From Haloferax sp. Q22 (lineage in GTDB: Archaea > Halobacteriota > Halobacteria > Halobacteriales > Haloferacaceae), in the NCBI RefSeq assembly GCF_001482285.1, contig NZ_LOEP01000005.1, forward strand, positions 124,001 to 188,000: DNA of 64,000 nucleotides, read 5' to 3'. The notes under the pieces were generated by a model that saw nothing but the letters and a program-made list of their open reading frames with translations, searched no databases and was not told the DNA's origin. The translations under genes were made by a program, and so were the position numbers. The number at the start of each line of letters is the position of its first letter. Position 1 is the stretch's first letter. Positions 8,559 to 17,371 of this stretch are shown here, piece after piece.

Positions 8559-9794
8559 ATGGTGACGAAAAACCCACAACAACCGGAGGTGAACATCGGA
8601 CTCGTCGGTCACGTCGACCACGGAAAGACGACGCTCGTTCAAGCGTTGTCCGGCTCGTGGACGGACCAACACTCGGAGGAGATGAAGCGCGGAATCTCCA
8701 TCCGACTGGGGTACGCCGACGCGACGTTCCGTCAGATTCCCGGCGTTGACGCGCCGGAGTGTTACACGGTCGAAGAGGAGACCGAAGACGGCGATGAGAC
8801 GGACGTACTCCGCACCGTCTCGTTCGTCGACGCGCCCGGTCACGAGACGCTCATGGCGACCATGCTCTCTGGTGCCGCCATCATGGACGGCGCCATCCTG
8901 CTCGTGAGCGCGACCGAGGACGTGCCGCAGGCCCAGACGGCCGAGCACCTGATGGCGCTCGATATCATCGGCATCGAGAACATCGTCATCGCGCAGAACA
9001 AGGTCGACCTCGTCGACCGCGAGCGCGCCCTCGACAACTACGAACAGATCAAGGAGTTCGTGGAGGGAACGGTGGCCGAAGACGCGCCCATCGTCCCCAT
9101 CAGCGCCCAGCAGGAGGTCAATCTCGACCTCCTCATCGAGGCCATCGAGGAGGAGATTCCGACGCCCGACCGCGACGAGACCGAAAACAGCCGGATGTTC
9201 GTCGCGCGCAGCTTCGACATCAACCGCCCGGGGACGACCTGGGACGGCCTCATGGGCGGTGTCATCGGCGGCAGCGTCGTCGCCGGTAAGCTCGAGGAGG
9301 GCGATGAACTCGAACTCCGCCCCGGCCGCGAAGTCGACGAGGAGGGCCAGACCGAATGGCGCTCCATCACGACCGAGGTCCGCTCGCTGCAGGCGGGCGG
9401 CAACATGGTCGATGAAGTCCGCCCCGGCGGCCTCTGCGGCGTCGGGACCGGTCTCGACCCGAGCTTCACGAAGGGCGACGCACTCGCAGGACAGGTCGCC
9501 GGCGAGCCCGGCACGCTCCCGCCGACGCGCGAGCAGTTCACCATGGACGTTGAACTGCTCGACCGCGTCGTCGGCGGCGAGGAAGACGAGGGTATCGACG
9601 AGATATCCACCGGCGAGCCCCTGATGCTCACCGTCGGCACCGCGACCACGGTCGGCGCGGTGACGAGCGCGCGAAGCGGCGAGGCGGAAGTCTCGCTCAA
9701 GCGCCCCGTCTGCGCCGCCGAAGGTGCGAAGATAGCCATCAACCGCCGCGTGGGCGCCCGCTGGCGGCTCATCGGTATCGGGACGCTCAAGTGA
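8559..9794 (+). CDS. eif2g: Translation initiation factor aIF2, gamma subunit
   Basis: The GTPase subunit of the heterotrimeric initiation factor that brings initiator tRNA to the small ribosomal subunit. G1 GHVDHGKTT is at residues 17-25, the [10 protein letters not shown]3 motif near 92, and NKVDL G4 near 147; two C-terminal beta-barrel domains follow. Length 411 aa is usual. The zinc-knuckle cysteines found in many archaeal homologues are missing: only one cysteine (PECYT) remains in that loop. It leads a tight run of information-processing genes, with only one base between its stop and the GTG of the next gene. Confidence 0.96.
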   Translation: MVTKNPQQPEVNIGLVGHVDHGKTTLVQALSGSWTDQHSEEMKRGISIRLGYADATFRQIPGVDAPECYTVEEETEDGDETDVLRTVSFVDAPGHETLMATMLSGAAIMDGAILLVSATEDVPQAQTAEHLMALDIIGIENIVIAQNKVDLVDRERALDNYEQIKEFVEGTVAEDAPIVPISAQQEVNLDLLIEAIEEEIPTPDRDETENSRMFVARSFDINRPGTTWDGLMGGVIGGSVVAGKLEEGDELELRPGREVDEEGQTEWRSITTEVRSLQAGGNMVDEVRPGGLCGVGTGLDPSFTKGDALAGQVAGEPGTLPPTREQFTMDVELLDRVVGGEEDEGIDEISTGEPLMLTVGTATTVGAVTSARSGEAEVSLKRPVCAAEGAKIAINRRVGARWRLIGIGTLK

Positions 9795-9795
9795 C

Positions 9796-10185
9796 GTGAC
9801 CGCCACCGTAGTCGTCATGGACACGAACGCGCTCATGATGCCGGTCGAACTCAACGTCCGCGTGTTCGATGAGCTCGACCGGCTGCTCGCGGCCGACGCG
9901 GACCTCGTGGTCCCAACTGCCGTCCTCGACGAGCTGGAGAAGCTCTCGGCGGGCGCCGGGACCGAAGGCGTCGCGGCGAGCGTGGGCGCGGACCTGGCGA
10001 CCCGGTGCCGGGCGGTCGAAACCGAGGAATCGTACGCCGACGACGCGGTCGTCGAACTCGCCGAATCGGGCGAGGCCGACTACGTCGTCACGAACGACAA
10101 GCCCCTCCGTGACCGGGTGCTCGACTGCGGGATTCCCGTCGTCGGCATCCGGGGGCACGCCACGCTGGCAATCACGGAACCTTAA
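9796..10185 (+). CDS. PIN-domain protein, Fcf1/Utp24-like nuclease
   Basis: A 129-aa PIN domain. The first acidic residue is in VVVMDTNALM, further acidic positions are in AVLDELEKL and YADDAVVELA, and the last is in YVVTNDKPLRDR; together they form the usual metal-binding pocket. The position between aIF2-gamma and Rpo7 is the conserved archaeal context of the Fcf1-like protein implicated in rRNA processing, so I prefer that role to a VapC toxin (no antitoxin gene adjoins it). The start is GTG at 9796, directly after the upstream stop. Confidence 0.85.
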   Translation: MTATVVVMDTNALMMPVELNVRVFDELDRLLAADADLVVPTAVLDELEKLSAGAGTEGVAASVGADLATRCRAVETEESYADDAVVELAESGEADYVVTNDKPLRDRVLDCGIPVVGIRGHATLAITEP

Positions 10186-10192
10186 CGAAACT

Positions 10193-10765
10193 ATGTACAA
10201 ACGGGTACGACTCAAAGATACAGTCGAAGTCCCACCCCGACACCTGGGCGACGTGACGCCCGAGCGGGTCAAGCGACTGTTGCAGGACAAGTTGGAAGGA
10301 CGGATGGACGAGGACGTGGGGAGCGTCGTGAGCGTCGTGAACGTCAACGACATCGGCGAGGGCACCGTGCTGCCCAACCGCCCCGGCGTCTACTACGAGG
10401 CCGATTTCGACGCCATCACCTACGACCCCGACATGCAGGAGGTCGTCGACGGCATCGTGGTCGAAGTCGTCGAGTTCGGTGCCTTCGTCGGCATCGGACC
10501 GGTCGACGGGCTGCTGCACGTCTCGCAGATATCCGACGAATATCTCGCCTACGACGGCGAGAATCAACAGCTCGCGTCGACCGAGTCCAACCAGACGCTC
10601 GCCGTCGACGACGAGGTGCGCGCACGCATCGTCACGAAGAGCATCGACGAGCGCAACCCGCGCGACTCGAAGATCGGCCTCACGGCCAAACAGCCGGGGC
10701 TCGGCAAGCACGGCTGGCTCGAATCGAAGCGCCAGCAGAGCGAGGCCTCGGCGGAGGGTAACTGA
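10193..10765 (+). CDS. rpo7: DNA-directed RNA polymerase subunit Rpo7 (E')
   Basis: A 190-aa stalk subunit of archaeal RNA polymerase. The N-terminal domain begins MYKRVRLKDTVEVPP; the C-terminal S1/OB domain contains VVEFGAFVGIGPVDGLLHVSQI, at about residues 86-105. It pairs with Rpo4 (not in this window) to bind nascent RNA and assist promoter opening. Its TGA overlaps the ATG of spt4 by one base (TGATG), so the two are translationally coupled. Confidence 0.96.
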   Translation: MYKRVRLKDTVEVPPRHLGDVTPERVKRLLQDKLEGRMDEDVGSVVSVVNVNDIGEGTVLPNRPGVYYEADFDAITYDPDMQEVVDGIVVEVVEFGAFVGIGPVDGLLHVSQISDEYLAYDGENQQLASTESNQTLAVDDEVRARIVTKSIDERNPRDSKIGLTAKQPGLGKHGWLESKRQQSEASAEGN

Positions 10766-10962
10766 TGGCGAAGCCCCGTCTCGCCTGCCGCGAGTGCCAC
10801 TTCGTCAACGATCCGGACAAACAGACGTGCGAGAACTGCGGGTCGAGCAGTCTCACCGAGGACTGGGCGGGTTACGTCGTCATCACCCACCCCGAAGACA
10901 GCGAAATCGCCACCGAGATGAACGTCACCGAACCCGGTGGCTACGCGCTCAAGGTCCGCTGA
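10765..10962 (+). CDS. spt4: Transcription elongation factor Spt4 (RpoE'')
   Basis: A 65-aa zinc protein with CREC at residues 8-11 and CENC at 21-24, the four ligands of the Spt4 zinc finger, followed by the compact beta domain that binds Spt5. It is coupled to rpo7 by a one-base overlap and followed after two bases by the next gene. Length and cysteine spacing match the family. Confidence 0.95.
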   Translation: MAKPRLACRECHFVNDPDKQTCENCGSSSLTEDWAGYVVITHPEDSEIATEMNVTEPGGYALKVR

Positions 10963-10964
10963 GC

Positions 10965-11504
10965 ATGCTCACCCTGCCGACGGCGCTTCGCGCGGCGTTC
11001 AAAGAGCCGTTCGGCCCGGTGTACACCGAGGCCGACGACCTCCTCGCAGACGCATCCAGCGAGGACGCGGACGCGCCGCTCGTCGCCGTCGGCGACGTCG
11101 TCACCTTCCACCTCCGCCGCGCCGGTCGCCCGCCGGACGTGGCAGTCATCGACGGCAAGACGAAGCGCGAGGCCGTCGGCGAGGAGATTCGCCGCGCGGT
11201 CGAGACCGGCCGCCTCGTCGAGGTCGAAAACGAACCGGGAACCGTCTCCGTCGACCTCGTGGCCGCGCTCGTGGCCGCGCTCGACGCCGACGAGCCGACG
11301 ACGCTCCTCGTCGAGGGCGAAGAGGACCTCGCCACGCTCCCGGCGGTGCTCGCCGCGCCCGTCGGCTCGACCGTCGTCTACGGCCAGCCCGACGAGGGGA
11401 TGGTCCGCGTGACCGTCACCGACGCGGTCAAGACCGAGATGCGGGACCTCCTCGCGCAGTTCGACGGCGACTTCGACGCCGTGGTCGCGCCCATCGACGC
11501 CTGA
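10965..11504 (+). CDS. GTP-dependent dephospho-CoA kinase, DUF359 family
   Basis: A 179-aa protein of the DUF359 family, shown in Thermococcus to phosphorylate dephospho-CoA with GTP, the last step of archaeal coenzyme A synthesis. Family landmarks are VGDVVTFHL, DGKTKRE, a PGTVS strand and LLVEGEEDLATLPAVL, with YGQPDEG near the C-terminus. The ATG lies two bases after the spt4 stop, as in other haloarchaea where this gene rides in the transcription-factor cluster. Confidence 0.9.
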   Translation: MLTLPTALRAAFKEPFGPVYTEADDLLADASSEDADAPLVAVGDVVTFHLRRAGRPPDVAVIDGKTKREAVGEEIRRAVETGRLVEVENEPGTVSVDLVAALVAALDADEPTTLLVEGEEDLATLPAVLAAPVGSTVVYGQPDEGMVRVTVTDAVKTEMRDLLAQFDGDFDAVVAPIDA

Positions 11505-11531
11505 GACGCGGGCGCGCTCGTCCCTTCGAAA

Positions 11532-11540
11532 TCCTTTTAC
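11532..11540 (+). promoter_or_regulatory. TATA-like box for rps24e
   Basis: CCTTTTAC-type element centred about 36 bases before the ATG of rps24e in a 68-base gap. It suggests that the ribosomal protein gene has its own promoter in addition to read-through from the upstream cluster. Confidence 0.4.
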
Positions 11541-11572
11541 TTGCTTCGGAGGGAATTACTGGTAACTGAACC

Positions 11573-11878
11573 ATGGATATCGAAATCATCTCCGAGGAGG
11601 AGAACCCCATGTTGCACCGGACGGACGTTCGATTCGAGATCGTCCACGAGGAAGCGACGCCCTCTCGTCTGTCGGTCCGCGACTCGCTCGCGGCCAAACT
11701 GAACAAGGACTCCGACGAGGTCGTCGTCCACGAACTCGACACGAAGTTCGGCATGCGCAAGACCGCGGGCTACGCGAAGGTCTACGAGAGCCCCGAGTTC
11801 GCGCGCGACGTCGAGCAGGAGCACATGCTCGAGCGCAACAAGATCACCGACGCCGAAGTCGAAGCCGAAGAGGCGTAG
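11573..11878 (+). CDS. rps24e: 30S ribosomal protein S24e
   Basis: A 101-aa small-subunit ribosomal protein of the archaeal/eukaryotic set. The ordered pattern NPMLHRTDVRFEI, ATPSR...RDSLAAKL and HELDTKFGMRKTAGYAKVY is diagnostic. The tail is acidic, as usual in halophiles. Only 33 bases separate it from kae1-bud32, so the small rps27ae gene that often follows rps24e in archaea is not present at this place. Confidence 0.96.
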   Translation: MDIEIISEEENPMLHRTDVRFEIVHEEATPSRLSVRDSLAAKLNKDSDEVVVHELDTKFGMRKTAGYAKVYESPEFARDVEQEHMLERNKITDAEVEAEEA

Positions 11879-11911
11879 TCCCGGCTTCGAACCGCCGTTT
11901 CTTCACACTCG

Positions 11912-13570
11912 ATGCGCATTCTCGGAATCGAAGGTACAGCGTGGGCCGCGAGCGCCGCGGTTTTCGAGACCGACGACCCCGACGCGCTCCGCTCCGGAAC
12001 CGGGCGGACGCCAGACCCCTCGGCCGACCACGTCTTCATCGAATCTGACCCGTACCAGCCCGACAGCGGCGGCATCCACCCGCGCGAGGCCGCAGAGCAC
12101 ATGGGGACCGCGATCCCCGAGGTCGTCGAGACCGCGCTCGCGCACGCCGCGGAGCGACACGACGGCGACGGCCCCGTCGTGGACAGCGTCGCTTTCTCCC
12201 GCGGCCCCGGTCTGGGGCCGTGTCTCCGCATCGTCGGCACCGCGGCCCGCTCGGTCGCCCAGACGCTCGACGTGCCGTTGCTCGGCGTCAACCACATGGT
12301 CGCGCACCTCGAAATCGGCCGTTATCAGTCCGGTTTCGACTCGCCGGTCTGTCTGAACGCCTCGGGCGCGAACGCCCACCTGCTGGGCTACCACAACGGC
12401 CGCTACCGCGTCCTCGGCGAGACGATGGACACCGGCGTCGGCAACGCCATCGACAAGTTCACCCGCCACGTCGGCTGGACCCATCCTGGCGGCCCGAAAG
12501 TCGAGGCGGCCGCGAAGGACGGCGTCTACGTCGAACTACCGTACGTCGTCAAGGGGATGGACTTCTCGTTTTCCGGCATCATGAGCGCCGCGAAGGACGA
12601 GGCGGACGCGGGCACGCCCGTGCCCGACATCTGCGCGGGGCTGCAGGAGACCATCTTCGCCATGCTCACCGAGGTGGCCGAGCGCGCCCTGTCGCTGACG
12701 GGGACGGACGAACTCGTCCTCGGCGGCGGCGTGGGCCAGAACGCCCGTCTGCGCGAGATGCTCGCGGAGATGTGCGACCAACGCGGCGCGAAGTTCCACG
12801 CACCGGAACCGCGGTTCCTCCGCGACAACGCCGGCATGATAGCCGTGCTCGGCGCGCGCATGCTCGCCGCGGGCGACACGCTCGCGGTCGAGGAATCGAC
12901 CGTAGACCCGAACTTCCGCCCCGACCAGGTCGACGTGACGTGGCGCGGCGCAGACGAGTCGGTCGCGCGCGCCTACACTGATGACGGCGCGATTCGCGGG
13001 GCCGAAGCGACCGTCGACATCGGCGCTGACGAGGTCGTCAAGCGGCGCGTTCCGAAGACGTACCGCCACCCGGAACTGGACGACAGACTCCGCCGTGAGC
13101 GGACGAAAGCCGAGTCGCGGCTGACGAGCGACGCCCGGCGCGCCGGCGTTCGGACGCCCGTCGTCCGCGACGTGGACCCCGTCGACGGCGTTATCACGTT
13201 CCAGCGGGTCGGCGACGCGGACCTCGCGGAGCGACTGGACTCCGAATCAGTCCGCGTCGTCGGCGAGTACCTCGCGCGCCTCCACGAGGCAGGTATCGTC
13301 CACGGCGACCCGACGACGCGGAACGTCCGCGTCGGGACCGGACCCGACGGCGAACCGCGCGTGTATCTCATCGACTTCGGCCTCGGCTTCCACACGGGCC
13401 ATGTCGAGGACCACGCGATGGACCTCCACGTGTTCACCCAGAGCGTCGAGGGGACCGCTGACGACGCCGACCCCCTCATCGACGCGCTCGAATCGGGCTA
13501 CGAGGCCGTCGGCTCCGAGGAGGTCATCGCCCGGTTGCGAGAGGTCGAGTCACGCGGCCGGTACCGGTAG
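11912..13570 (+). CDS. kae1-bud32: KEOPS Kae1-Bud32 fusion for tRNA t6A modification
   Basis: A 552-aa fusion. The N-terminal 330 residues are a Kae1/TsaD ASKHA domain with metal-binding histidines in HPREAAEHM and NHMVAHLE and the glycine-rich GGGVGQN loop. It transfers threonylcarbamoyl to A37 of tRNA. The C-terminal 210 residues are the Bud32 kinase/ATPase, with VVKRRVPKTYR carrying the lysine, HGDPTTRN as the catalytic loop and IDFGLGF as the metal-binding DFG. Fusion of the two genes is known in several archaea. The C-terminal arginine-rich end (SRGRYR) is typical of Bud32. Other KEOPS subunits are not in the window. Confidence 0.96.
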   Translation: MRILGIEGTAWAASAAVFETDDPDALRSGTGRTPDPSADHVFIESDPYQPDSGGIHPREAAEHMGTAIPEVVETALAHAAERHDGDGPVVDSVAFSRGPGLGPCLRIVGTAARSVAQTLDVPLLGVNHMVAHLEIGRYQSGFDSPVCLNASGANAHLLGYHNGRYRVLGETMDTGVGNAIDKFTRHVGWTHPGGPKVEAAAKDGVYVELPYVVKGMDFSFSGIMSAAKDEADAGTPVPDICAGLQETIFAMLTEVAERALSLTGTDELVLGGGVGQNARLREMLAEMCDQRGAKFHAPEPRFLRDNAGMIAVLGARMLAAGDTLAVEESTVDPNFRPDQVDVTWRGADESVARAYTDDGAIRGAEATVDIGADEVVKRRVPKTYRHPELDDRLRRERTKAESRLTSDARRAGVRTPVVRDVDPVDGVITFQRVGDADLAERLDSESVRVVGEYLARLHEAGIVHGDPTTRNVRVGTGPDGEPRVYLIDFGLGFHTGHVEDHAMDLHVFTQSVEGTADDADPLIDALESGYEAVGSEEVIARLREVESRGRYR

Positions 13571-13634
13571 GTCGCCGCGGACTCCCTGTCGGAAGGCCAA
13601 AACGATTTATCCCGAGCCGGCGTATTCGTCTCAC

Positions 13635-13913
13635 ATGGCAGACAAACCGCAGCGCGGAACGCTTTTCGGCATCCCGTACAACTTCGAGCGCCCGAGCGCC
13701 GGCCGACTGCTCTCGTCGTACTGGCAGCCCGGCAAGGGCATGCTGGTCGAAAAGCCGTTCGGCATTGGCTACACGCTGAACCTCGCAAGCTGGCGGTCGT
13801 GGGTCGTTCTCCTCGTCGCCGGCGGCCTCCTCTGGAACGAGCGCCAGAAGGCAGAGGAGAAAGAAGACGAGGCCGAGGCCGACGAGGGCCCCGTCGAAGT
13901 CATCGTCGACTGA
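13635..13913 (+). CDS. Small membrane-associated protein, DUF5808-like
   Basis: A 92-aa haloarchaeal conserved protein. The first half (GTLFGIPYNFERPS, then KPFGIGYTLNLA) is a soluble signature, followed by one membrane segment (WVVLLVAGGLLW) and an acidic tail. A TATA-like GATTTATC sits about 30 bases before the ATG. Assigned to DUF5808 from memory; the role is unknown. Confidence 0.72.
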   Translation: MADKPQRGTLFGIPYNFERPSAGRLLSSYWQPGKGMLVEKPFGIGYTLNLASWRSWVVLLVAGGLLWNERQKAEEKEDEAEADEGPVEVIVD

Positions 13914-13967
13914 GGCGAAGCGACCGACACCGACGACTTTTCTACGTCCGCCCGCGGAGGGGCGGGC

Positions 13968-14603
13968 ATGCTTCGATACGTCACCACGAACGCGGGGAAG
14001 GTCCGTGAGGCGCTCTCGTACCTCGACGACGACGTGACCCAACTCGACTTCGACTACACCGAGGTGCAGGCGTCCGAACTCGGTCCCATCGCGGCCCACG
14101 GCGCGCGCGAGGCCTACCGCTACGCCGACGAACCGGTGCTCGTGGACGACTCCGGTCTCTTCATCGACGGCTTCGAGGGCTTCCCCGGTCCGTACTCTTC
14201 GTACGTCCAAGACACCCTCGGCGTCGAGACGGTCTACCGGCTGGCCGCGGCCGAACTCGACGAGCCCCGGCGGGCCTCGTTCCGCTGTGTCCTCGCGTAC
14301 TGTGACGGCGAACCCTTCGAGGCGAGTCCGGACCCGATAGACCGCGACGACCGGACCGTCGCGGCCGCCCACGGCGCGGAACAGGACGCGGAAGAGACGG
14401 AGGCGCTCCCGGTGAAGCTCTTTACGGGAAGCATCAACGGGCGCATCGTCCCGCCCCGCGGCGAGGACGGCTTCGGCTACGACCCCATCTTCGAACACGA
14501 CGGCGCGACGTTCGCGGAGATGAGCACCGAGGAGAAAAACGGTATCTCCCACCGCGGGCGGGCGTTAGCGAAGTTCGCGACGTGGTACGCCGAACGTCAG
14601 TGA
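13968..14603 (+). CDS. rdgB: XTP/dITP diphosphatase, RdgB/HAM1 family
   Basis: A 211-aa house-cleaning enzyme that hydrolyses non-canonical purine triphosphates (ITP, XTP) to monophosphates. Signatures are TTNAGKVREA (residues 6-15), DDSGLFIDGF around residue 64, and GEDGFGYDPIFE followed by SHRGRAL near the C-terminus. It is slightly longer than typical because of an acidic insertion after residue 115. It starts 54 bases after the DUF5808-like gene. Confidence 0.93.
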   Translation: MLRYVTTNAGKVREALSYLDDDVTQLDFDYTEVQASELGPIAAHGAREAYRYADEPVLVDDSGLFIDGFEGFPGPYSSYVQDTLGVETVYRLAAAELDEPRRASFRCVLAYCDGEPFEASPDPIDRDDRTVAAAHGAEQDAEETEALPVKLFTGSINGRIVPPRGEDGFGYDPIFEHDGATFAEMSTEEKNGISHRGRALAKFATWYAERQ

Positions 14604-14769
14604 GGCGTACGTCGTCGGGCGTGAAGCGTCCGACGGAAGTTCGCCGAGCGGTAGCGAGGCGAATCTCGTCTATCCTGACTGAGGAGTTCAACAGAGCCGC
14701 CTGAGCGATAGCGAGCCGACCACCGCTACCAGCCGCTACGCTTACCCCGCCGGAGCGACCCCGAGACGC

Positions 14770-15177
14770 ATGGACCCGAGCGACTTCTTCGAGGGCGGGA
14801 CCGTGACCGTCTCGGCGGCGACCTACGCGGTCGTCAAGGCCGAGCGGGGCGACCCGGACGCCTTCGCGACGATTCGAGACGACAAGGAGACGACGGTCGT
14901 CGTCGAAGAGGAACGCGTCGACGAGGCGACCGCCGTCGAGGTCGAATGGGGCTGGAAGCGACTCACCTTCGAGATGGTCCTACCGTTCGAACTCGTCGGC
15001 TTTCTGGCGCGGGTCGCGGGCGCGCTCGCCGAAGCGGACATCTCGGTGTTCGCGCTGTCGGCGTACTCGACCGACCACGTGCTCGTCCGGGAGGACGACG
15101 TGCCGGCGGCCGCAACGAAACTCGAATCACTCGGCTGTACCGTCAAGCGCGCCGGGACCACCGACGACGGGAACTAA
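14770..15177 (+). CDS. ACT-domain regulatory protein
   Basis: A 135-aa protein with an N-terminal beta-rich half and a C-terminal ACT-like domain (FELVGFLARVAGALAEADISVFALSAYSTDHVLV), as in COG3603-type proteins. ACT domains bind amino acids or other small ligands. No enzyme domain is attached. The segment between rdgB and this gene (about 165 bases) holds no gene. The ligand is unknown. Confidence 0.8.
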   Translation: MDPSDFFEGGTVTVSAATYAVVKAERGDPDAFATIRDDKETTVVVEEERVDEATAVEVEWGWKRLTFEMVLPFELVGFLARVAGALAEADISVFALSAYSTDHVLVREDDVPAAATKLESLGCTVKRAGTTDDGN

Positions 15178-15395
15178 CGTCGAAACTAGTTCGCGAGCAA
15201 ACAGGTTGATACGTTCGGCGGGAGCAGACTAGCCGTGATGCCCCCCGACTGCGATAAACGCCCTCCACTCGTCACCAGCCCCTCCAGCGGTACCGACCGC
15301 ACGCGGTCCGCCAGATTGACAGCCGACCCCGGTTCCGTCACTCCCCACAATCGCGGGGGTTCACACTCAGGGACCGCGGGCGCGTACGAGAACGC

Positions 15396-15572
15396 ATGAA
15401 CCGAGCGAGCGTCGTCGCCGCCGGCGCGGCGAGCGGCTACGGCATCGCCGTCTTCGCCGCCATCGCGGTGTTCTTCGGCGACGCCTCGCAGGGACTCGGT
15501 GTGGCCGTCGGCTTCGGTCTCGTGACCGTCCTCGCCATCTTCGCGGTGACTCGAATCGTCAACGGCGACTGA
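15396..15572 (+). CDS. Small two-helix membrane protein
   Basis: A 58-aa open frame (MNRASVVAAGAASGYG... to VNGD) with two hydrophobic helices (about residues 14-27 and 35-52) separated by a short GDASQG loop. The ATG lies in a gap between the ACT protein and the convergent PIN-like gene, and the membrane pattern is convincing. Similar short proteins are common in haloarchaea. The preceding 218 bases (15178-15395) show no gene. Confidence 0.6.
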   Translation: MNRASVVAAGAASGYGIAVFAAIAVFFGDASQGLGVAVGFGLVTVLAIFAVTRIVNGD

Positions 15573-15610
15573 CCCGACGAGTGGTCGGGGGTCGGGGCGG
15601 CGGCCGGCGG

Positions 15611-16087
15611 CTACGCCCGCGGGTCGCGGTCCGGGCCGGGGTACGACCCGCCTTCGACTTCGACGTAGAGACTCTCCGGTGCGAACAGCGACGCGAACGC
15701 CTTCGGGTGGCGGATACTGACCGGGAAGCGGCCGCCGAGCGCCGCGCCCGCCTGCGCAGAACTGAGTCGGTCGTCGAACGTGAGGAGATGCATCGCGCCG
15801 CCGCGGTAGGCCGACGCCAGCGCGGGGTTATCGCCGTCCGGGTGGGAGACGAGTTCGACCCACGAGCCGACCTTCTCGCGCCAGTCGGCCGCGAGGTCGG
15901 CGTCCGCGAGCGAGGCGACGACTGACTCGGCGTCGTCGAGGAGCGGGTCGCTGGCGACGAGCGTCGTCCACGAGTGCCGGCGGAGGTGGTCGAGCGCCGC
16001 CCTGGACGGACCATCGACGAGAAGGTCGGCCGCGAGCACGTCGGCGTCAGCGACGACCCGCGCGGGCGAGGGGTCCGTCTCAGGCAT
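15611..16087 (-). CDS. PIN-like domain protein
   Basis: A 158-aa protein with PIN-like acidic landmarks: VVADADVLAADLLV at the N-terminus, DPLLDDAESVV in the middle and LLTFDDRLSSA near residue 104. These residues suggest a metal-dependent RNase fold, though no substrate is implied. It overlaps by eight bases with a 32-aa upstream frame in another phase, a layout seen in toxin-antitoxin pairs, but also in ordinary operons. Confidence 0.7.
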   Translation of the reverse strand: MPETDPSPARVVADADVLAADLLVDGPSRAALDHLRRHSWTTLVASDPLLDDAESVVASLADADLAADWREKVGSWVELVSHPDGDNPALASAYRGGAMHLLTFDDRLSSAQAGAALGGRFPVSIRHPKAFASLFAPESLYVEVEGGSYPGPDRDPRA

Positions 16088-16178
16088 CGTCGCCTCGGCG
16101 GGCGCGGAGCGCCTCGGTGATGTCGGCTTCGGTCGTCTCGTAGGCGGCGGCGCGAGCGAAAAGCGACTCCCAACTCAT
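16080..16178 (-). CDS. 32-aa protein coupled to the PIN-like gene
   Basis: A short open frame reading MSWESLFARAAAYETTEADI and ending in RARRGDDA. Its stop overlaps the ATG of the PIN-like gene by eight bases (ATGCCTGA), so translation is likely coupled. The composition, one amphipathic helix followed by a charged helix, is unlike an out-of-frame shadow. It could be a leader peptide, an antitoxin-like partner or a conserved small protein. Too short to classify. Confidence 0.5.
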   Translation of the reverse strand: MSWESLFARAAAYETTEADITEALRARRGDDA

Positions 16179-16318
16179 GTCCGCTACCACGAGACGGGTC
16201 GAAAAGAATCCGACGCAACCGGTTTCGGACTCGAACAGTTACAATTCCTCGATATTGAAATTGTTTGTGATTACATTGAGTGGGAAACAGTTAATTCGCA
16301 TTCGCCGAACCACAATGC

Positions 16319-17347
16319 ATGGCGATAGAGCGACGGCGTTTCTTACAGGCGGCCGGTGTTGGCGCGGTTCTCGGACTGAGCGGATGCACGGGGAACGCGA
16401 ATCCCCCGCAGGCGAACAACGAGACTGCGGAGGGTTCCGGAGGGAGCCAAAGTGGGAGCGGCGCGACCCAAGAGCTGACGCTGGCGACGACGACCAGCAC
16501 GTACGACACGGGGCTGCTGGACGCCCTGAACCCGGTGTTCGAAGAGAAGTTCAACGCTCGGGTGAAGACCATCTCGCAGGGGACCGGCGCGGCCATCGAG
16601 ACGGCGCGGAACGGCGACGCGGACGTGATTCTCGTCCACGCCCGCGGCGCAGAAGACGAGTTCCTGCAAGACGGTTACGGCGTCAACCGCCGGGACGTGA
16701 TGTTCAACGACTTCGTCGTCGTCGGGCCGGCGGACGACCCCGCGGGCATCTCGGGGATGGAGAGCGCGGCCGACGCGTTCGCGACCATCGCGGACGCCGA
16801 GACGACGTTCGTCTCCCGCGGCGACGACTCCGGGACGAACAAGAAGGAACTGCTCATCTGGGAGGCCGCTGGCGTCGAGCCGTCGGGGACGTGGTACCGC
16901 GAAATCGGCAAGGGCATGGGCGACACGCTCGTGCAGGCCGACCAGTCGGGCGCGTACACGCTCTCCGACCGCGGGACGTTCCTCGCGACGCAGGACAACA
17001 TCGACCTCGAAATCCAGGTCCAGGGCCCGCTCAAAGGCGGCCCGACCATCCTGAAGAACCCCTACGGCGTCATCCCGGTGAACCCAGCGAAGTACCCCGA
17101 CGTGAACTACTCGCTGGCGATGGCCTACGCCGGCTTCCTCACGAGCCCCGAGGGACAGGAGATAATCAGCAACTACACGGCTAACGGGTCGCAGTTGTTC
17201 TTCCCCAACGCGCTCTCGGAGGAGCCGCAGTTCGGCCAGTACGTCCCCGAGAACTACGACGGCGGGGAGAACGCCTCGTCGTCGGCGTCGGTCTCCGACG
17301 CGCAGTTCGAGTCGTGGGTGGCACAGCACGTCCCCGAGGACTTTTAG
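16319..17347 (+). CDS. tupA: Tungstate ABC transporter, substrate-binding lipoprotein
   Basis: A 342-aa extracellular solute-binding protein. Tat signal [10 protein letters not shown] leads to lipobox GLSGC at about residue 22, then a Ser/Gly spacer. The mature start [17 protein letters not shown] and the [20 protein letters not shown] segment are typical of TupA-type tungstate binders. The [10 protein letters not shown] segment also matches. It is first in a tupA-tupB-tupC operon. A GTTAATTC element lies about 29 bases before the ATG. Molybdate binding cannot be excluded by eye. Confidence 0.9.
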   Translation: MAIERRRFLQAAGVGAVLGLSGCTGNANPPQANNETAEGSGGSQSGSGATQELTLATTTSTYDTGLLDALNPVFEEKFNARVKTISQGTGAAIETARNGDADVILVHARGAEDEFLQDGYGVNRRDVMFNDFVVVGPADDPAGISGMESAADAFATIADAETTFVSRGDDSGTNKKELLIWEAAGVEPSGTWYREIGKGMGDTLVQADQSGAYTLSDRGTFLATQDNIDLEIQVQGPLKGGPTILKNPYGVIPVNPAKYPDVNYSLAMAYAGFLTSPEGQEIISNYTANGSQLFFPNALSEEPQFGQYVPENYDGGENASSSASVSDAQFESWVAQHVPEDF

Positions 17348-17371
17348 TCCGGTCGGACCCCACCACCGACC

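Noticed and set aside
8556-9854. Long minus-strand frame antisense to aIF2-gamma
   Set aside because: The opposite strand encodes an unmistakable initiation factor; this frame lacks any domain.
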